A DNA stretch of 64,000 nucleotides from Sphingobacterium sp. ML3W. Its GTDB lineage: Bacteria; Bacteroidota; Bacteroidia; Sphingobacteriales; Sphingobacteriaceae. Within the stretch, counting starts at the first letter, position 1; every line of letters begins with the position of its first letter. Both the position numbers and the translations under genes were made by a program. The notes beneath the pieces are model-generated. The model worked only from the letters and a program-made list of their open reading frames with translations, made no database searches and had not been told where the DNA came from. The DNA lies in the NCBI RefSeq assembly GCF_029542085.1, contig NZ_CP107036.1, positions 6,076,001-6,140,000 on the forward strand, in the 5' to 3' direction. This document shows positions 55,440-64,000 of this stretch, piece by piece.

Positions 55440-56287
55440 ATGGATAAGGAGCGGGATACTTTTGGTAAAATAGAACAGCTTGGGGAGTTGGCTGTTATCC
55501 GTATCAGGGAGAGACTACTGCGCATCCAGAGAGCACTGCTGAACAACAGTAATACGTCCGGTCTAAAAAGTTTGAAAATCTATACTGCTATATGGCAGCA
55601 ATGTGTCGTTGAGCTAGAGCATGATACGAAAATACGTTTGAATGCATAGTCTCGATTAAGCTATCCGATCCAAAAAGGGAACTTAACAGTAGTGTACATA
55701 AAAGGAGAGGCTTATGTTGATGTCAATAACTGTTCTAGTAGTGCTCCGTTGATAATTGGTACTGAAAAAGGCAAAGTCACAGTCAATCGGGCCGACTAAT
55801 TCGATCGGATACTAGCAATATGAAGGCCATATTAAATGATGGAACCTTAGCAATTTATTCTCATAGCCTGAAAAAAGCTAAGTCCGTAGTCTGCCCGGGG
55901 GACTTTGTGTATGTTGGAGCTAAATATGCAGATAAAAATCAGCATCCCCGTGATACAATGAGCTATGTGGCAAACCAGGATTTCAAAGAAGCCAAGATGT
56001 GGACTCGAAAAATCCGCATCTATAAAGGCATGCCGCTGCGTGCTTTTGTTGATGAAATGAGCCGCTGGGAGGGGTTTACGATCAAAATATGGGACTGCAT
56101 CCCCAATAATAAGCACATCTCGGTATCGATCTGCTATCAGAGCGGAAGGGAAGAAGTGTACAGTGCCATCCGCCAGGCAGGTGTGTTGCTTCATGAAGAG
56201 AAAGGGATGATCAGCTTCTGTCCTGAGGATAAACGTGATAGAGTAGCCATGCGGCTATTAGATGGAAATGACGGGAGAGTAAAATAA
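55440..56287 (+). pseudogene. Decayed fecR-type anti-sigma factor gene
   Basis: Two frames together read as most of a FecR/DUF4974 protein. In frame from 55440, HDTKIRLNA, stop at 55647, SRLSYPI, then VVYIKGEAYVDVNNC and LIIGTEKGKVTV match the FecR core; a further stop is near 55797. After a shift to the frame at 55820 come MKAILNDGTLAIYS, VVCPGDFVYVGAK and IYKGMPLRAFVDEMSRWEGFTIKI, the latter being the DUF4974 signature. FecR proteins span the inner membrane and control ECF sigma factors for SusC-type genes. No sigma factor gene is present nearby. The 155-residue end (55820-56287) might still be translated, but without a membrane anchor. Confidence 0.75.
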
Positions 56288-56566
56288 GATAGGAAAATTG
56301 TTTTCTTGGGTAGGCTTAAAGGCGGTCTTCGGTTTTCATAGTACTTTGATGAGAATTACGTTACAAGTTACTACCAGCTTTAGTATGTCATGGATGGGCT
56401 TCACTAGGAAATTAGATTACTTTCTATACACACTATCGTTTTAGAAATATAGTTCGGCAATTAACAATGTTACTTTGTGATGAATTTATTGTGAAAAATA
56501 AGAGCTTATTATTCAGTTACTTGCGTTTGTTTGTAAAGTAATTGTTCTCACAAAATTATGCTAGCA

Positions 56567-56596
56567 TTGCAAAAGTTGAAAAAAGTTATAAATTTG
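56567..56596 (+). promoter_or_regulatory. susC 2 promoter
   Basis: TTG at 56567-56569, a 19-base spacer and TAAATTTG at 56589-56596. The flank ATTATG ... GCATTGCAAAAGT is repeated upstream of susC 3. The untranslated leader would be about 140 bases. Confidence 0.6.
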
Positions 56597-56634
56597 TATT
56601 TAACATTTTTTAACAAACGGAAACAATCTGGTGA

Positions 56635-56696
56635 AAAGCATGTTACTAACTATAAACACTTATATAAATTATTGGAAAGCATATTACTAACCATAA
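56635..56696 (+). repeat. Two 21-bp direct repeats in the susC 2 leader
   Basis: 56635-56655 and 56676-56696 match at 19 of 21 positions (AAAGCATRTTACTAACYATAA), 41 bases apart. They lie between the promoter and the ATG, so within the predicted leader RNA. Confidence 0.6.
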
Positions 56697-56740
56697 TCTT
56701 TGCCAAAGAACAATAGACATCTTTTAATAAACATAAACAT

Positions 56741-59700
56741 ATGAAACACAAATTACTCAGTTTATTCGTGGGTAGTATGATCTTAACTTCTGTGGCATTC
56801 GCCCAAGAGAGGAAGGTGAGTGGTCACGTTACAGGGGCTGATGGAAAACCGCTAGCTGGAGTGACAATCGCAGTTCAAGGATCAAATGTTGCTACTCAAA
56901 CGGATGCAAATGGAAATTATTCCATATCCGTACCTAATGGAAAAGTTTTGGTCTTTCGCTCAATCGGATACAGCGATAAAACATTAATCGTTAAAGAAGG
57001 ACAATCAGCTTTTAATATTTCACTTAGTAATGATGATCATGCTCTTGATGAGGTAGTTGTAACTGCTGTAGGTATTTCAAGAAAGAGTAAATCTTTAGGT
57101 TATGCTACCACAAATATCAATAATGAAGAGATAACCAGAACTTCTCCTGTGAGTATGTTTGATGGGCTTCAAGGCAAGATTGCTGGAGCAACAATTACTT
57201 CTCAATCCGGAGCTCCTGGGGCTTCAACTAAGGTGATATTACGTGGATATTCTTCTATTGGAGGAAATAATCAACCGTTGTATGTTATTGATGGTGTTCC
57301 AGTCAATAATACTTCTTTAGGCTCTGCAGGATCTACAAGGTCAGCTGATTTCGGAAACCAAGCTAATGACATCAACCCTGATGATATTGAATCCATTAAT
57401 ATTCTTAAAGGAGCTGGCGCAACAAGTTTATACGGTTCTCGTGCTGCAAATGGTGTAATTGTAATAACCACAAAAAAAGGAAAAGCGGGCAAGATAAAAG
57501 TCGATTTAGGTACTTCAGCAACGTATTCAAGTATTCTAATGCTGCCGAAATTACAAAACACTTTTGGCCAAGGCTGGTCCGGTGTGTTTTCATATATAGA
57601 GAATGGTTCGTGGGGACCAAAATTTGATGGCATTGATCGGCTTTGGGGAAATGTTGTTAATAATCAACAACAAGTCAAACCTTATGTTGGTTTAAAAAAT
57701 AATATTCGTGATTTCTATACAACAGGAAGTGAATATAATACTAACGTAGCCGTAAGTGGAGGAACTGAGGCTTCGACTTTCTATTTATCATATGGTAATA
57801 TTTCTAGTAATGGTATTGTTCCAACTGATGCTGATTCTTATGGAAGGAATTCGGTAAGTCTGCGTGGAAGTACAGTTTATAATAAGTTTAAAGCGTCCGC
57901 TTCATTGAACTATGTAAATCGTCACCAGAAATTTGTTGCTACTGGTCAAGGGTCGAATACAGGCGCAACAATGTTTCAGGAATTGATTCAAATTCCGAGA
58001 GATATGAGTATTATAGATTTTAAAGATTATAAGTATATTTTTAATAATTTAGATAATTATTTTACTCCTTATGCTCAAAACCCTTATTTCGTATTAAATG
58101 AAAATGGGAACAACTATAACAGTGATCGTTTTTACGGAAACACTGAATTAAATTATGAGTTTACGGATTGGTTATCGGCGACAGCTCGTGTTGGAGCGGA
58201 TTTGACCAATGTAAGAATTAAGGATTGGCAGGCAATTAGTAGACCGGATCCCACTAGTCCTAATTCATCTAGGCAAGCTGATGTTGGTGGTGTTACAGAG
58301 GATAGTAATTACCTAGGGGAAATAAATGGAGATTTCTTATTGAATTTCAAGAAAAATATCTTAGAAGATCTTACTTTTGATGGATTATTGGGCTATAATT
58401 TTAATCAGCGAGAGACTCGACTTCATAATTCATCGGTTGCTGGTCTAACAATACCTAATTTTTATTACCTGTCAAATTCTTCAAATGCACCTGTTACAAC
58501 GGTAAATATCACCAAAAGGCGATTAATGGGGGCTTATGCACAAGCGAACTTTGGTTATAGAAATTATTTGTTTTTAACCTTGAATGCAAGGAAAGATTGG
58601 TCTTCAACACTTCCTATCGGAAAGAATACTTTTTTCTATCCTGCAGCTAATCTGAGTTTTGTTTTATCCGATTTAACGGATCTTAAGCCCTACGGTGTGA
58701 GTTTTGCAAAATTTAGAACAAGTATTGGTAGGACAGGTAACGATGCGAATGTTTATCTTTTGCAATCTGTGTTGACGCCTGGTAACGTGGCAATGGGCTT
58801 TGGAAATGTTATATTTCCTGTCGGAGGTGTAACAGCTTTTGAATTAGGAAATACAATTGGAAATAATAATCTAGAGCCTGAATTGACGACAGAGTATGAA
58901 TTTGGAACGGAATTAAAATTTCTTAATAATCGTTTAGGAGTTGATTTTACGTTTTATAATAAAGAAACCGACGGTCAAATTTTGAGTATTCCAATCGCAG
59001 CGACTTCTGGATATACATTTCAGGTTGCAAACTTTGGGTTGGTCCGTAATAGAGGTTATGAGTTAACCTTATCAGGTACTCCAGTGAAAACTGATAAGTT
59101 TAGTTGGGATATGACTTATACTTTCGCTCAAAACAGGAATAAAGTGCTTGAATTACCCGATGGTTTAGAACAAGTATCTATTTTTTCTGGATATGACGTT
59201 GATTTCGTAGCCATCAAAGGCAGACCGCTTGGAGTTTTTAAAGGTCCAACTGAAAAAACTGATCCGAACGGTAACATCATCGTAAATCCTGATAATGGTC
59301 TTCCTTTGCAAGCCGACGAAAAAGTGGAATATGGAACGAGTCAACGAGATTATACAATGGGCTTGGTAAATACATTTAAGTATAAAGATTGGGCATTGGG
59401 GTTCTCTTTCGACTTTAGAAAAGGTGGACAGTTCTGGTCTTATACTTCTCAATTGAACTATTTTGTTGGAAACGCACAACGTACAACATATAATGATCGT
59501 AATACCTACATTATTCCTGGTTCTGTAAACGAGATTAAAGATGGAGATAAGGTTGTAGGATATCAAGAAAATACTACACCAATTGCGTATGGAGATATAG
59601 CTAATTATTGGAGTAATGGACAAAATACACAGTCGGTTTCAAGAAATTCGGTATTAGATAAAACTTCTCTTCGGTTGAGAGATGTTACTCTATCGTATAA

Positions 59701-59911
59701 CTTGCCAAAATCTATTGCAGCGAAGATTAAAGCTGATCGTGTATCATTAGGTGTATATGGTAGAAACCTATTCTTATGGCTACCAAAATCTAATACAGTT
59801 ATTGATCCTGATGCAAGTACATACAATAATGACTTAAGAGGCGAATTGGGGGAATTTGGTGCAGGACCTACGACACGTTCCTACGGCGCGTCTTTAAAAG
59901 TGTCATTCTAA
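56741..59911 (+). CDS. SusC/RagA-family TonB-dependent outer-membrane transporter (locus 2)
   Basis: A 1056-residue receptor. Its first 105 residues nearly repeat those of susC 3: signal MKHKLLSLFVGSMILTSVAFAQ and the carboxypeptidase-like module KVSGHVTGADGKPLAGVTIAVQG. TonB-box-like DEVVVTAVGISRKSKSLGYA follows. The plug has NNQPLYVIDGVPVNNTS and SINILKGAGATSLYGSRAANGVIVITTK. The barrel ends in Phe (YGASLKVSF). The susD partner starts 13 bases later, the same gap as in locus 1. The nutrient is unknown. Confidence 0.94.
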   Translation: MKHKLLSLFVGSMILTSVAFAQERKVSGHVTGADGKPLAGVTIAVQGSNVATQTDANGNYSISVPNGKVLVFRSIGYSDKTLIVKEGQSAFNISLSNDDHALDEVVVTAVGISRKSKSLGYATTNINNEEITRTSPVSMFDGLQGKIAGATITSQSGAPGASTKVILRGYSSIGGNNQPLYVIDGVPVNNTSLGSAGSTRSADFGNQANDINPDDIESINILKGAGATSLYGSRAANGVIVITTKKGKAGKIKVDLGTSATYSSILMLPKLQNTFGQGWSGVFSYIENGSWGPKFDGIDRLWGNVVNNQQQVKPYVGLKNNIRDFYTTGSEYNTNVAVSGGTEASTFYLSYGNISSNGIVPTDADSYGRNSVSLRGSTVYNKFKASASLNYVNRHQKFVATGQGSNTGATMFQELIQIPRDMSIIDFKDYKYIFNNLDNYFTPYAQNPYFVLNENGNNYNSDRFYGNTELNYEFTDWLSATARVGADLTNVRIKDWQAISRPDPTSPNSSRQADVGGVTEDSNYLGEINGDFLLNFKKNILEDLTFDGLLGYNFNQRETRLHNSSVAGLTIPNFYYLSNSSNAPVTTVNITKRRLMGAYAQANFGYRNYLFLTLNARKDWSSTLPIGKNTFFYPAANLSFVLSDLTDLKPYGVSFAKFRTSIGRTGNDANVYLLQSVLTPGNVAMGFGNVIFPVGGVTAFELGNTIGNNNLEPELTTEYEFGTELKFLNNRLGVDFTFYNKETDGQILSIPIAATSGYTFQVANFGLVRNRGYELTLSGTPVKTDKFSWDMTYTFAQNRNKVLELPDGLEQVSIFSGYDVDFVAIKGRPLGVFKGPTEKTDPNGNIIVNPDNGLPLQADEKVEYGTSQRDYTMGLVNTFKYKDWALGFSFDFRKGGQFWSYTSQLNYFVGNAQRTTYNDRNTYIIPGSVNEIKDGDKVVGYQENTTPIAYGDIANYWSNGQNTQSVSRNSVLDKTSLRLRDVTLSYNLPKSIAAKIKADRVSLGVYGRNLFLWLPKSNTVIDPDASTYNNDLRGELGEFGAGPTTRSYGASLKVSF

Positions 59912-59923
59912 AATTTAGACGTT

Positions 59924-61423
59924 ATGAAATTAAATATATTAAATAAAACTAAGATATATCTTTTAGTAGCCCTTTTAGGGGGGGGAATTGTCAGTTGTGA
60001 CAAAGCTTTGGATATTAATACGGATCCAAACAATGGATCGTTAGAGCAAGGAACACCTGAATTGGTGTTTCCGGCAGCAGTGGCATCTACGGCAGGGTCG
60101 ATTGGTACAGAATATGCGATATTGGGAGGTATTTGGTCGCAGTATTGGACGCAAAGTCCAGTTGCTGCACAATATAGAACTATTGACGCTTATGAAATCA
60201 ACTCTTCTGATTTTAATAATTCCTTTGCTGAAGCGTTTGCTGGAGGATTGAACGATTATAATTTCGTTATTAATAAAGCAAAGGAATTGAACAAGCCGAA
60301 ATTTGTCTTGATGGGAACTGTAATGAAAGCCTATACTTATCAGATGCTATTAGATATTTACGATCAATTGCCGTACTCTGAAGCCTTTCAAGGAGCAAAT
60401 AATTTGCAGCCTAAGTATGAAGATGGTTACACTGTTTATAAAGGCTTGCTTGCCGAAATTGATGCTGCTCTATCAGGCGATATCACGCAAGGGGGAGTTG
60501 CTGTTGGCGATCTAGTCTTTGGGGATAGAACAAGGGGCTGGGAAAGTAATATGGATTCATGGGTAGCTTTTGCCAATACGCTTAAGCTAAAGTTTTACTT
60601 AAGAATGGCTTATGCGCAACCCGCGGAGGCCGAAGCAGGTATTAAAGCGCTTTATTCTTCGGGGGCAAAGTTCTTAACTATCGATGCTTCAATGAAAGGC
60701 TTCGAAAATGCTGAAAATAAAAGCAATCCGTTGTATGAGTTTAACTTCAGAAAATTAAATATTAATACCAATTTGCGGGCAAGTAAAACCTTTATTAGCT
60801 GGTTGCAGGCAAATGGAGATCCACGGATTGACTTTTATTTTTCTAAAATTGGATCTAATCCATTTTTAGGCAATAACCAAGGTGATTACGCTAATCCAGA
60901 TCCTTCTTTAGCAAATGTTTCCGTAGCAAAGATTGCAGCAAATGCAGATGCTAAGTTTATCTCTTCAGCAGAATCATATTTCTTACAAGCAGAAGCACGA
61001 GAAAGATATTTCGGAGGTAATGGTGGAAAGGACGCATATGAGTCAGGTGTTACTGCAGCTTTTAGAGATGCGGGTTTTGAATCTGCTGCTTCTACTTTGT
61101 TAGCCGGAAACTATAAGTATAAAATGGGTGGGACTTTCGAAGAGAAACTCGAACAGATTATTGTTCAAAAATGGGCTTCTCTTCCTGGGAATCAGGCTCT
61201 CGAAGGTTTTATCGAAAAAAATAGGACTGGTTACCCTAAGACTAGTATAGTATATTCTACTGATTTGAATTATATACCAGGACAATTCGTAGTTTCTAAA
61301 ACAAGTAAAATTGGTAATGCGCTACCTAAACGTATTGTTCTTCCAGATAGTGAGAGAAAAACGAATACCAATACTCCTCCAATTGTTCCAATTACAAACA
61401 AAATTTGGTGGGATAAAAAATAA
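59924..61423 (+). CDS. SusD/RagB-family nutrient-binding lipoprotein (SusD-like 2), locus 2
   Basis: A 499-residue lipoprotein with lipobox IVSC (Cys about 25). DKALDINTDPNNGSLEQGTPELVFPAAVAS and GGIWSQYWTQSPVAAQYRTIDAYEI align with susD 1 around the same WSQYWTQ and RxID elements. The tail has EGFIEKNRTGYPK and ends TNKIWWDKK, as in locus 1 (VWWDVK). It should cover the SusC 2 barrel on the cell surface. It is followed 22 bases later by a lipoprotein gene. Confidence 0.92.
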   Translation: MKLNILNKTKIYLLVALLGGGIVSCDKALDINTDPNNGSLEQGTPELVFPAAVASTAGSIGTEYAILGGIWSQYWTQSPVAAQYRTIDAYEINSSDFNNSFAEAFAGGLNDYNFVINKAKELNKPKFVLMGTVMKAYTYQMLLDIYDQLPYSEAFQGANNLQPKYEDGYTVYKGLLAEIDAALSGDITQGGVAVGDLVFGDRTRGWESNMDSWVAFANTLKLKFYLRMAYAQPAEAEAGIKALYSSGAKFLTIDASMKGFENAENKSNPLYEFNFRKLNINTNLRASKTFISWLQANGDPRIDFYFSKIGSNPFLGNNQGDYANPDPSLANVSVAKIAANADAKFISSAESYFLQAEARERYFGGNGGKDAYESGVTAAFRDAGFESAASTLLAGNYKYKMGGTFEEKLEQIIVQKWASLPGNQALEGFIEKNRTGYPKTSIVYSTDLNYIPGQFVVSKTSKIGNALPKRIVLPDSERKTNTNTPPIVPITNKIWWDKK

Positions 61424-61445
61424 TTACATTCTAAAGTAATTCTAT

Positions 61446-62057
61446 ATGAAAAGATATCTAATAATTATAACCGTGTTTGCAGTACTTTTTACCTCATGTA
61501 AGAAAGATACTGAAAATGTATCGTTTGTGACAACTTTTGCTGACTTTGATATGAAGGGTAACCAATATCAATCTTTGGTCGTTGGGCAGAAATATGTCGA
61601 ACAAGGTGTATCAGCAAAAGAAGGCGAGAAGAGCCTTGAAATTATTACTAGGGGAGTTGTTGACGAGTCTAAGACTGGTGTTTATGAAATAACATACTCG
61701 GCAATAAATAGTGATAATTTTCCTGGAAGTGTAAAGAGGTATGTTGCGGTGTTGCCATCTACACCAACTGTAGATATATCAGGAGGCTTTTTCTATAAGG
61801 CTAATCCGACCTTTACAACAACAATGACTAAATTGGCTCCTGGATTTTATACGTTTGGTAATGTCTGGGGGGCAAGTGTTATTCCAGCATACATATTGTC
61901 TACTAATGGCGTTGATTTAACATTACCACTGTCTCAGCTAAGCGGCTTTGGAAGAGTTCAGGGTACAGGAAAAATAGATGGGAATGAAATGACTTTGATA
62001 GTTGATTTGTTGGATCAGGGAATATCTAATAGAGCTAGAATTTGGGTGAAAAATTAA
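61446..62057 (+). CDS. DUF5012-like surface lipoprotein, locus 2
   Basis: A 203-residue lipoprotein with lipobox FTSC (Cys about 17). An immunoglobulin-like segment reads YQSLVVGQKYVEQGVSAKEGEKSLEII ... GVYEITYSAINSDNFPGSVKRYVAVL, the form of BT_2262/DUF5012-type proteins next to SusC/D pairs. The C-terminal half is beta-rich and may be a lipid- or glycan-binding module. The gene is 22 bases after susD 2. The domain name is from family memory and should be checked. Confidence 0.68.
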   Translation: MKRYLIIITVFAVLFTSCKKDTENVSFVTTFADFDMKGNQYQSLVVGQKYVEQGVSAKEGEKSLEIITRGVVDESKTGVYEITYSAINSDNFPGSVKRYVAVLPSTPTVDISGGFFYKANPTFTTTMTKLAPGFYTFGNVWGASVIPAYILSTNGVDLTLPLSQLSGFGRVQGTGKIDGNEMTLIVDLLDQGISNRARIWVKN

Positions 62058-62068
62058 ATTGCAATATT

Positions 62069-62554
62069 ATGAAAATCAAAAATATAACATTTTTTTTCCT
62101 CCTTATCTTGGGAGGGGTAATAGCTTCTTGTCAGAAAGAAGAAGAGATTGGGGGCACAGCTACGCAAAAAGCTTCGGGTGATTGGTTTGTCAGATACTCC
62201 GATGATGGAGGAAAGACGTTCCATGCAGATTACCTTCATTTTGCGACTTATAATTCTGCAGCAAACAAGTCAGATGAGCTTTGGTTAGATGATTTGAAGA
62301 CCTTTTGGGAAATGAAAGGTCTTGTAACATTGGATTTAAATAGTCTCACTTTTAAGGGAACAAAAGTGAAAGAAGTTTATAATAATATTACCTTCGATGT
62401 TGATGGTAAAATTCTCGAAGGAGCAGCTAAAGGGCCAGGCTCAAAAACCCCTACTGATTCCATTTATATGAAAATTGAATTTTCAGATGATCCTGGAACC
62501 GAGTACATTCTTTCAGGTTATAAAAGGACAGGATTTTTGGAAGATGAGCATTAA
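62069..62554 (+). CDS. Small lipoprotein, putative lipid-binding family, locus 2
   Basis: 161 residues from the ATG at 62069, which starts the signal MKIKNITFFFLLILGGVIASC with Cys at about 21. An earlier in-frame ATG at 62042 overlaps the upstream gene and adds residues before the signal. It has beta-rich segments such as GDWFVRYSDDGGKTFHADYLHF and YNNITFDVDGKILEG. It resembles the Lipid_bd (PF12888) lipoproteins seen near SusC/D loci; this is only a moderate match. A strong terminator follows. Confidence 0.62.
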   Translation: MKIKNITFFFLLILGGVIASCQKEEEIGGTATQKASGDWFVRYSDDGGKTFHADYLHFATYNSAANKSDELWLDDLKTFWEMKGLVTLDLNSLTFKGTKVKEVYNNITFDVDGKILEGAAKGPGSKTPTDSIYMKIEFSDDPGTEYILSGYKRTGFLEDEH

Positions 62555-62594
62555 AAAGATTTGATCTTTTAGGCTTTATACTTTTTACCTTTTC

Positions 62595-62638
62595 AAGCAC
62601 AGTAATGATGATATTGTTTCGTTACTGTGCTTTTTTTT
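62595..62638 (+). terminator. Terminator after locus 2
   Basis: Perfect 11-bp arms (62595-62605 and 62622-62632) and eight T. Confidence 0.85.
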
Positions 62639-62853
62639 GAAATATAGTATATTTAAATCTGTATTTTTTTATCAGGTTATATCTTTTCCTGCTATTAATT
62701 ACTTTGTGTACTTGAGCTGCTAATCGATCATGAAAAAATAATTTTGTACTGCTGTTACAATTAAAAATTATTTTTTTTATGGTGTAATTATTTGTTTATG
62801 TGTTGATTATGTTTTATTTCGTGAAATTTTATTCTAAAAATATTATGTACGCA

Positions 62854-62884
62854 TTGCAAAAGTGAAAATATATTTTAATATTTG
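62854..62884 (+). promoter_or_regulatory. susC 3 promoter-like element
   Basis: TTG at 62854-62856, a 19-base spacer and TAATATTTG at 62876-62884, one base longer than the TAnnTTTG consensus. The -33 flank GCATTGCAAAAGT is shared with susC 2. Confidence 0.5.
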
Positions 62885-63032
62885 TTTGACATATTTTTAA
62901 CATTAGGGCCGCCCAATGATTAACAATATGGACTAACTAGAAATCACACTTAAATTATTGGAAAGTAAAAAACTAGCCAAAGTGTTTTCTTCATAGCTAA
63001 GTAAATATATTAATTTAAATAAACGTAAACAT

Positions 63033-64000
63033 ATGAAACACAAATTACTCAGTTTTTTCGTGGGTAGTATGATCCTGACTTCAGTAGCGTTCGCGCAAGA
63101 GAAGAAAGTAAGTGGTCGTGTAACTGGTGCTGATGGCAAGCCATTGGCGGGTGTTACAATCGCAGTACAAGGATCGAGCACAGCTACTCAAACAGATTCG
63201 AATGGTAATTATTCATTATCTGTGCCAACAGGCAAAGTAATTGTATTCCGTTCGGTAGGATTTGCAGATAAAACAATAATCGTTAAGGAAGGACAGTCTG
63301 CCTTTAATGTGACTTTGGATGATTCTAATAGAGAATTGGAAGAGGTTGTCGTGACTGGTTATGGTCAAAGACAAATCAAAGATTTGACTGGTTCGCAGGG
63401 TTCTATTAAAGGAGACAAAATTGCTGCTGAACCAACTTTAAGCTTTGAACAAGCTATGTCTGGTAAAATGGCAGGTGTACAAATTGGTTCGACAGGGGGT
63501 ACTTTAGGTGATGGTATGTCTGTTAGGATTCGAGGAGTCAATTCAATCTCTTCAAGCTCCCTCCCTTTGTATGTAATTGATGGCGTTCCAATGAATGCTG
63601 TTGAAAATGTTAACACATTTAATAGTGGTGATGGAACTCGGTTTAATCCAATGGCCTTAATCAATAGCAATGATATCGAATCTATTGAAGTTTTAAAAGA
63701 CGCTGCTGCTGCGGTATTATATGGTTCCAGAGCTGCAAATGGGGTAATTCTTATAAATACAAAAAGAGGGAAAAGTGGGGTGTCCAGTATTAGCTTTGAA
63801 TCTAAAGTGACGTCTAGTAAAGCTTCAAAATTATTGGATTTATTAAATGGCGATCAATTTATTGAAATTAATAATGAGAAAGCTAGAAATGCTGCATCCA
63901 AATTTGGTGGGGTGAAGATTATCGCAAAAGAAAGCGATATTGATGGAGATGGAGTAAATGATCGAACTAATTGGCTAGACGAAGTTTATCGCACTGGAAT
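63033..64000 (+). CDS. SusC/RagA-family TonB-dependent transporter (locus 3), 3' truncated by window edge
   Basis: The first 322 or so residues are present. The signal and carboxypeptidase-like module (MKHKLLSFFVGSMILTSVAFAQ, KVSGRVTGADGKPLAGVTIAVQG) are nearly those of susC 2. The TonB box EEVVVTGYGQRQ follows. The plug has SSLPLYVIDGVPMNAVENVNTF and SIEVLKDAAAAVLYGSRAANGVILINTK. The plug and later sequence differ clearly from susC 1 and 2, so a different nutrient is likely. The barrel and any susD partner lie beyond the window. Confidence 0.92.
   Translation, partial: MKHKLLSFFVGSMILTSVAFAQEKKVSGRVTGADGKPLAGVTIAVQGSSTATQTDSNGNYSLSVPTGKVIVFRSVGFADKTIIVKEGQSAFNVTLDDSNRELEEVVVTGYGQRQIKDLTGSQGSIKGDKIAAEPTLSFEQAMSGKMAGVQIGSTGGTLGDGMSVRIRGVNSISSSSLPLYVIDGVPMNAVENVNTFNSGDGTRFNPMALINSNDIESIEVLKDAAAAVLYGSRAANGVILINTKRGKSGVSSISFESKVTSSKASKLLDLLNGDQFIEINNEKARNAASKFGGVKIIAKESDIDGDGVNDRTNWLDEVYRTG

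Larger units (their letters stand above)
56288..56740. other. Intergenic region upstream of susC 2
   Basis: 453 bases. It contains the susC 2 promoter (56567-56596) and two 21-bp direct repeats (56635-56696). The left half shows nothing clear. Confidence 0.6.
62555..63032. other. Intergenic region upstream of susC 3
   Basis: 478 bases. It holds the locus 2 terminator (62595-62638), the susC 3 promoter-like element (62854-62884) and a leader with short matches to that of susC 2, for example TAAATTATTGGAAAG at 62950-62964. Confidence 0.6.

Noticed and set aside
55183..55473. 96-residue open frame before the fecR remnant
   Set aside because: No recognisable motif and no start signal; it overlaps the start of the fecR-like frame and is probably chance.

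Overview
The window is a stretch of a Bacteroidota chromosome, most likely Sphingobacterium or a close relative in Sphingobacteriaceae. Three kinds of sequence evidence support this. The promoters read TTG-N19/20-TAnnTTTG. There are three SusC/SusD-type outer-membrane loci. The housekeeping genes have Bacteroidota features, such as the FtsZ tail, a short RsmI and an S1 protein of about 640 residues. The placement is from gene content and protein character, not from a database search.

Positions 1-46,400 are an ordinary core region of short operons separated by strong hairpin terminators. It starts with the end of ftsZ, a sugar-isomerase-like protein and a NarL-type response regulator, then mscL and rpmH-rnpA-yidD-tsaB. 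Next come corA, a Skp-like lipoprotein, gyrB, and a HhH/beta-barrel protein-comEC-recQ operon that suggests DNA uptake. These are followed by a mercaptopyruvate sulfurtransferase, rpsA, and a PASTA protein-mltG-thioesterase-YihY operon. Then ddl, a class A beta-lactamase-like serine hydrolase after folA and thyA, mtaB, an EamA transporter, an NlpC/P60 lipoprotein, a calcineurin-like phosphoesterase, an MscS channel and an MFS nucleoside permease. The core ends with a bifunctional-nuclease-family protein, etfBA, a TPR protein, an NlpE-like lipoprotein, a cysteine desulfurase, rsmI-PH/SHOCT-lnt, a class I aldolase and serS.

Positions 46,400-64,000 are accessory. Locus 1 is susC-susD (47,003-51,707), followed by a secreted protein with MORN-like motifs and a TonB-C-like end. 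An apparently intact IS3-family element (52,883-54,111) comes next. Behind it lie about 1.3 kb without a convincing gene, then a decayed fecR anti-sigma gene (55,440-56,287). Locus 2 is susC-susD-DUF5012-like lipoprotein-small lipoprotein (56,741-62,554). Locus 3 begins with a third susC that runs off the end of the window. susC 2 and susC 3 share promoter-proximal sequence and the first 40 or so coding bases.

The most unusual object is the non-coding stretch at about 54,539-55,180. Short motifs recur at exact 11-bp steps: GTAC/CTAC-like motifs flank a TTCGG-like block, with more than 30 units in three phase blocks, and a large nested inverted repeat sits between two of the blocks. It is neither a CRISPR array nor a coding repeat. 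I do not recognise it as a described element. Its position, between an IS and a dead fecR upstream of a susC locus, suggests a regulatory or mobile-cassette remnant, but the function is unknown.
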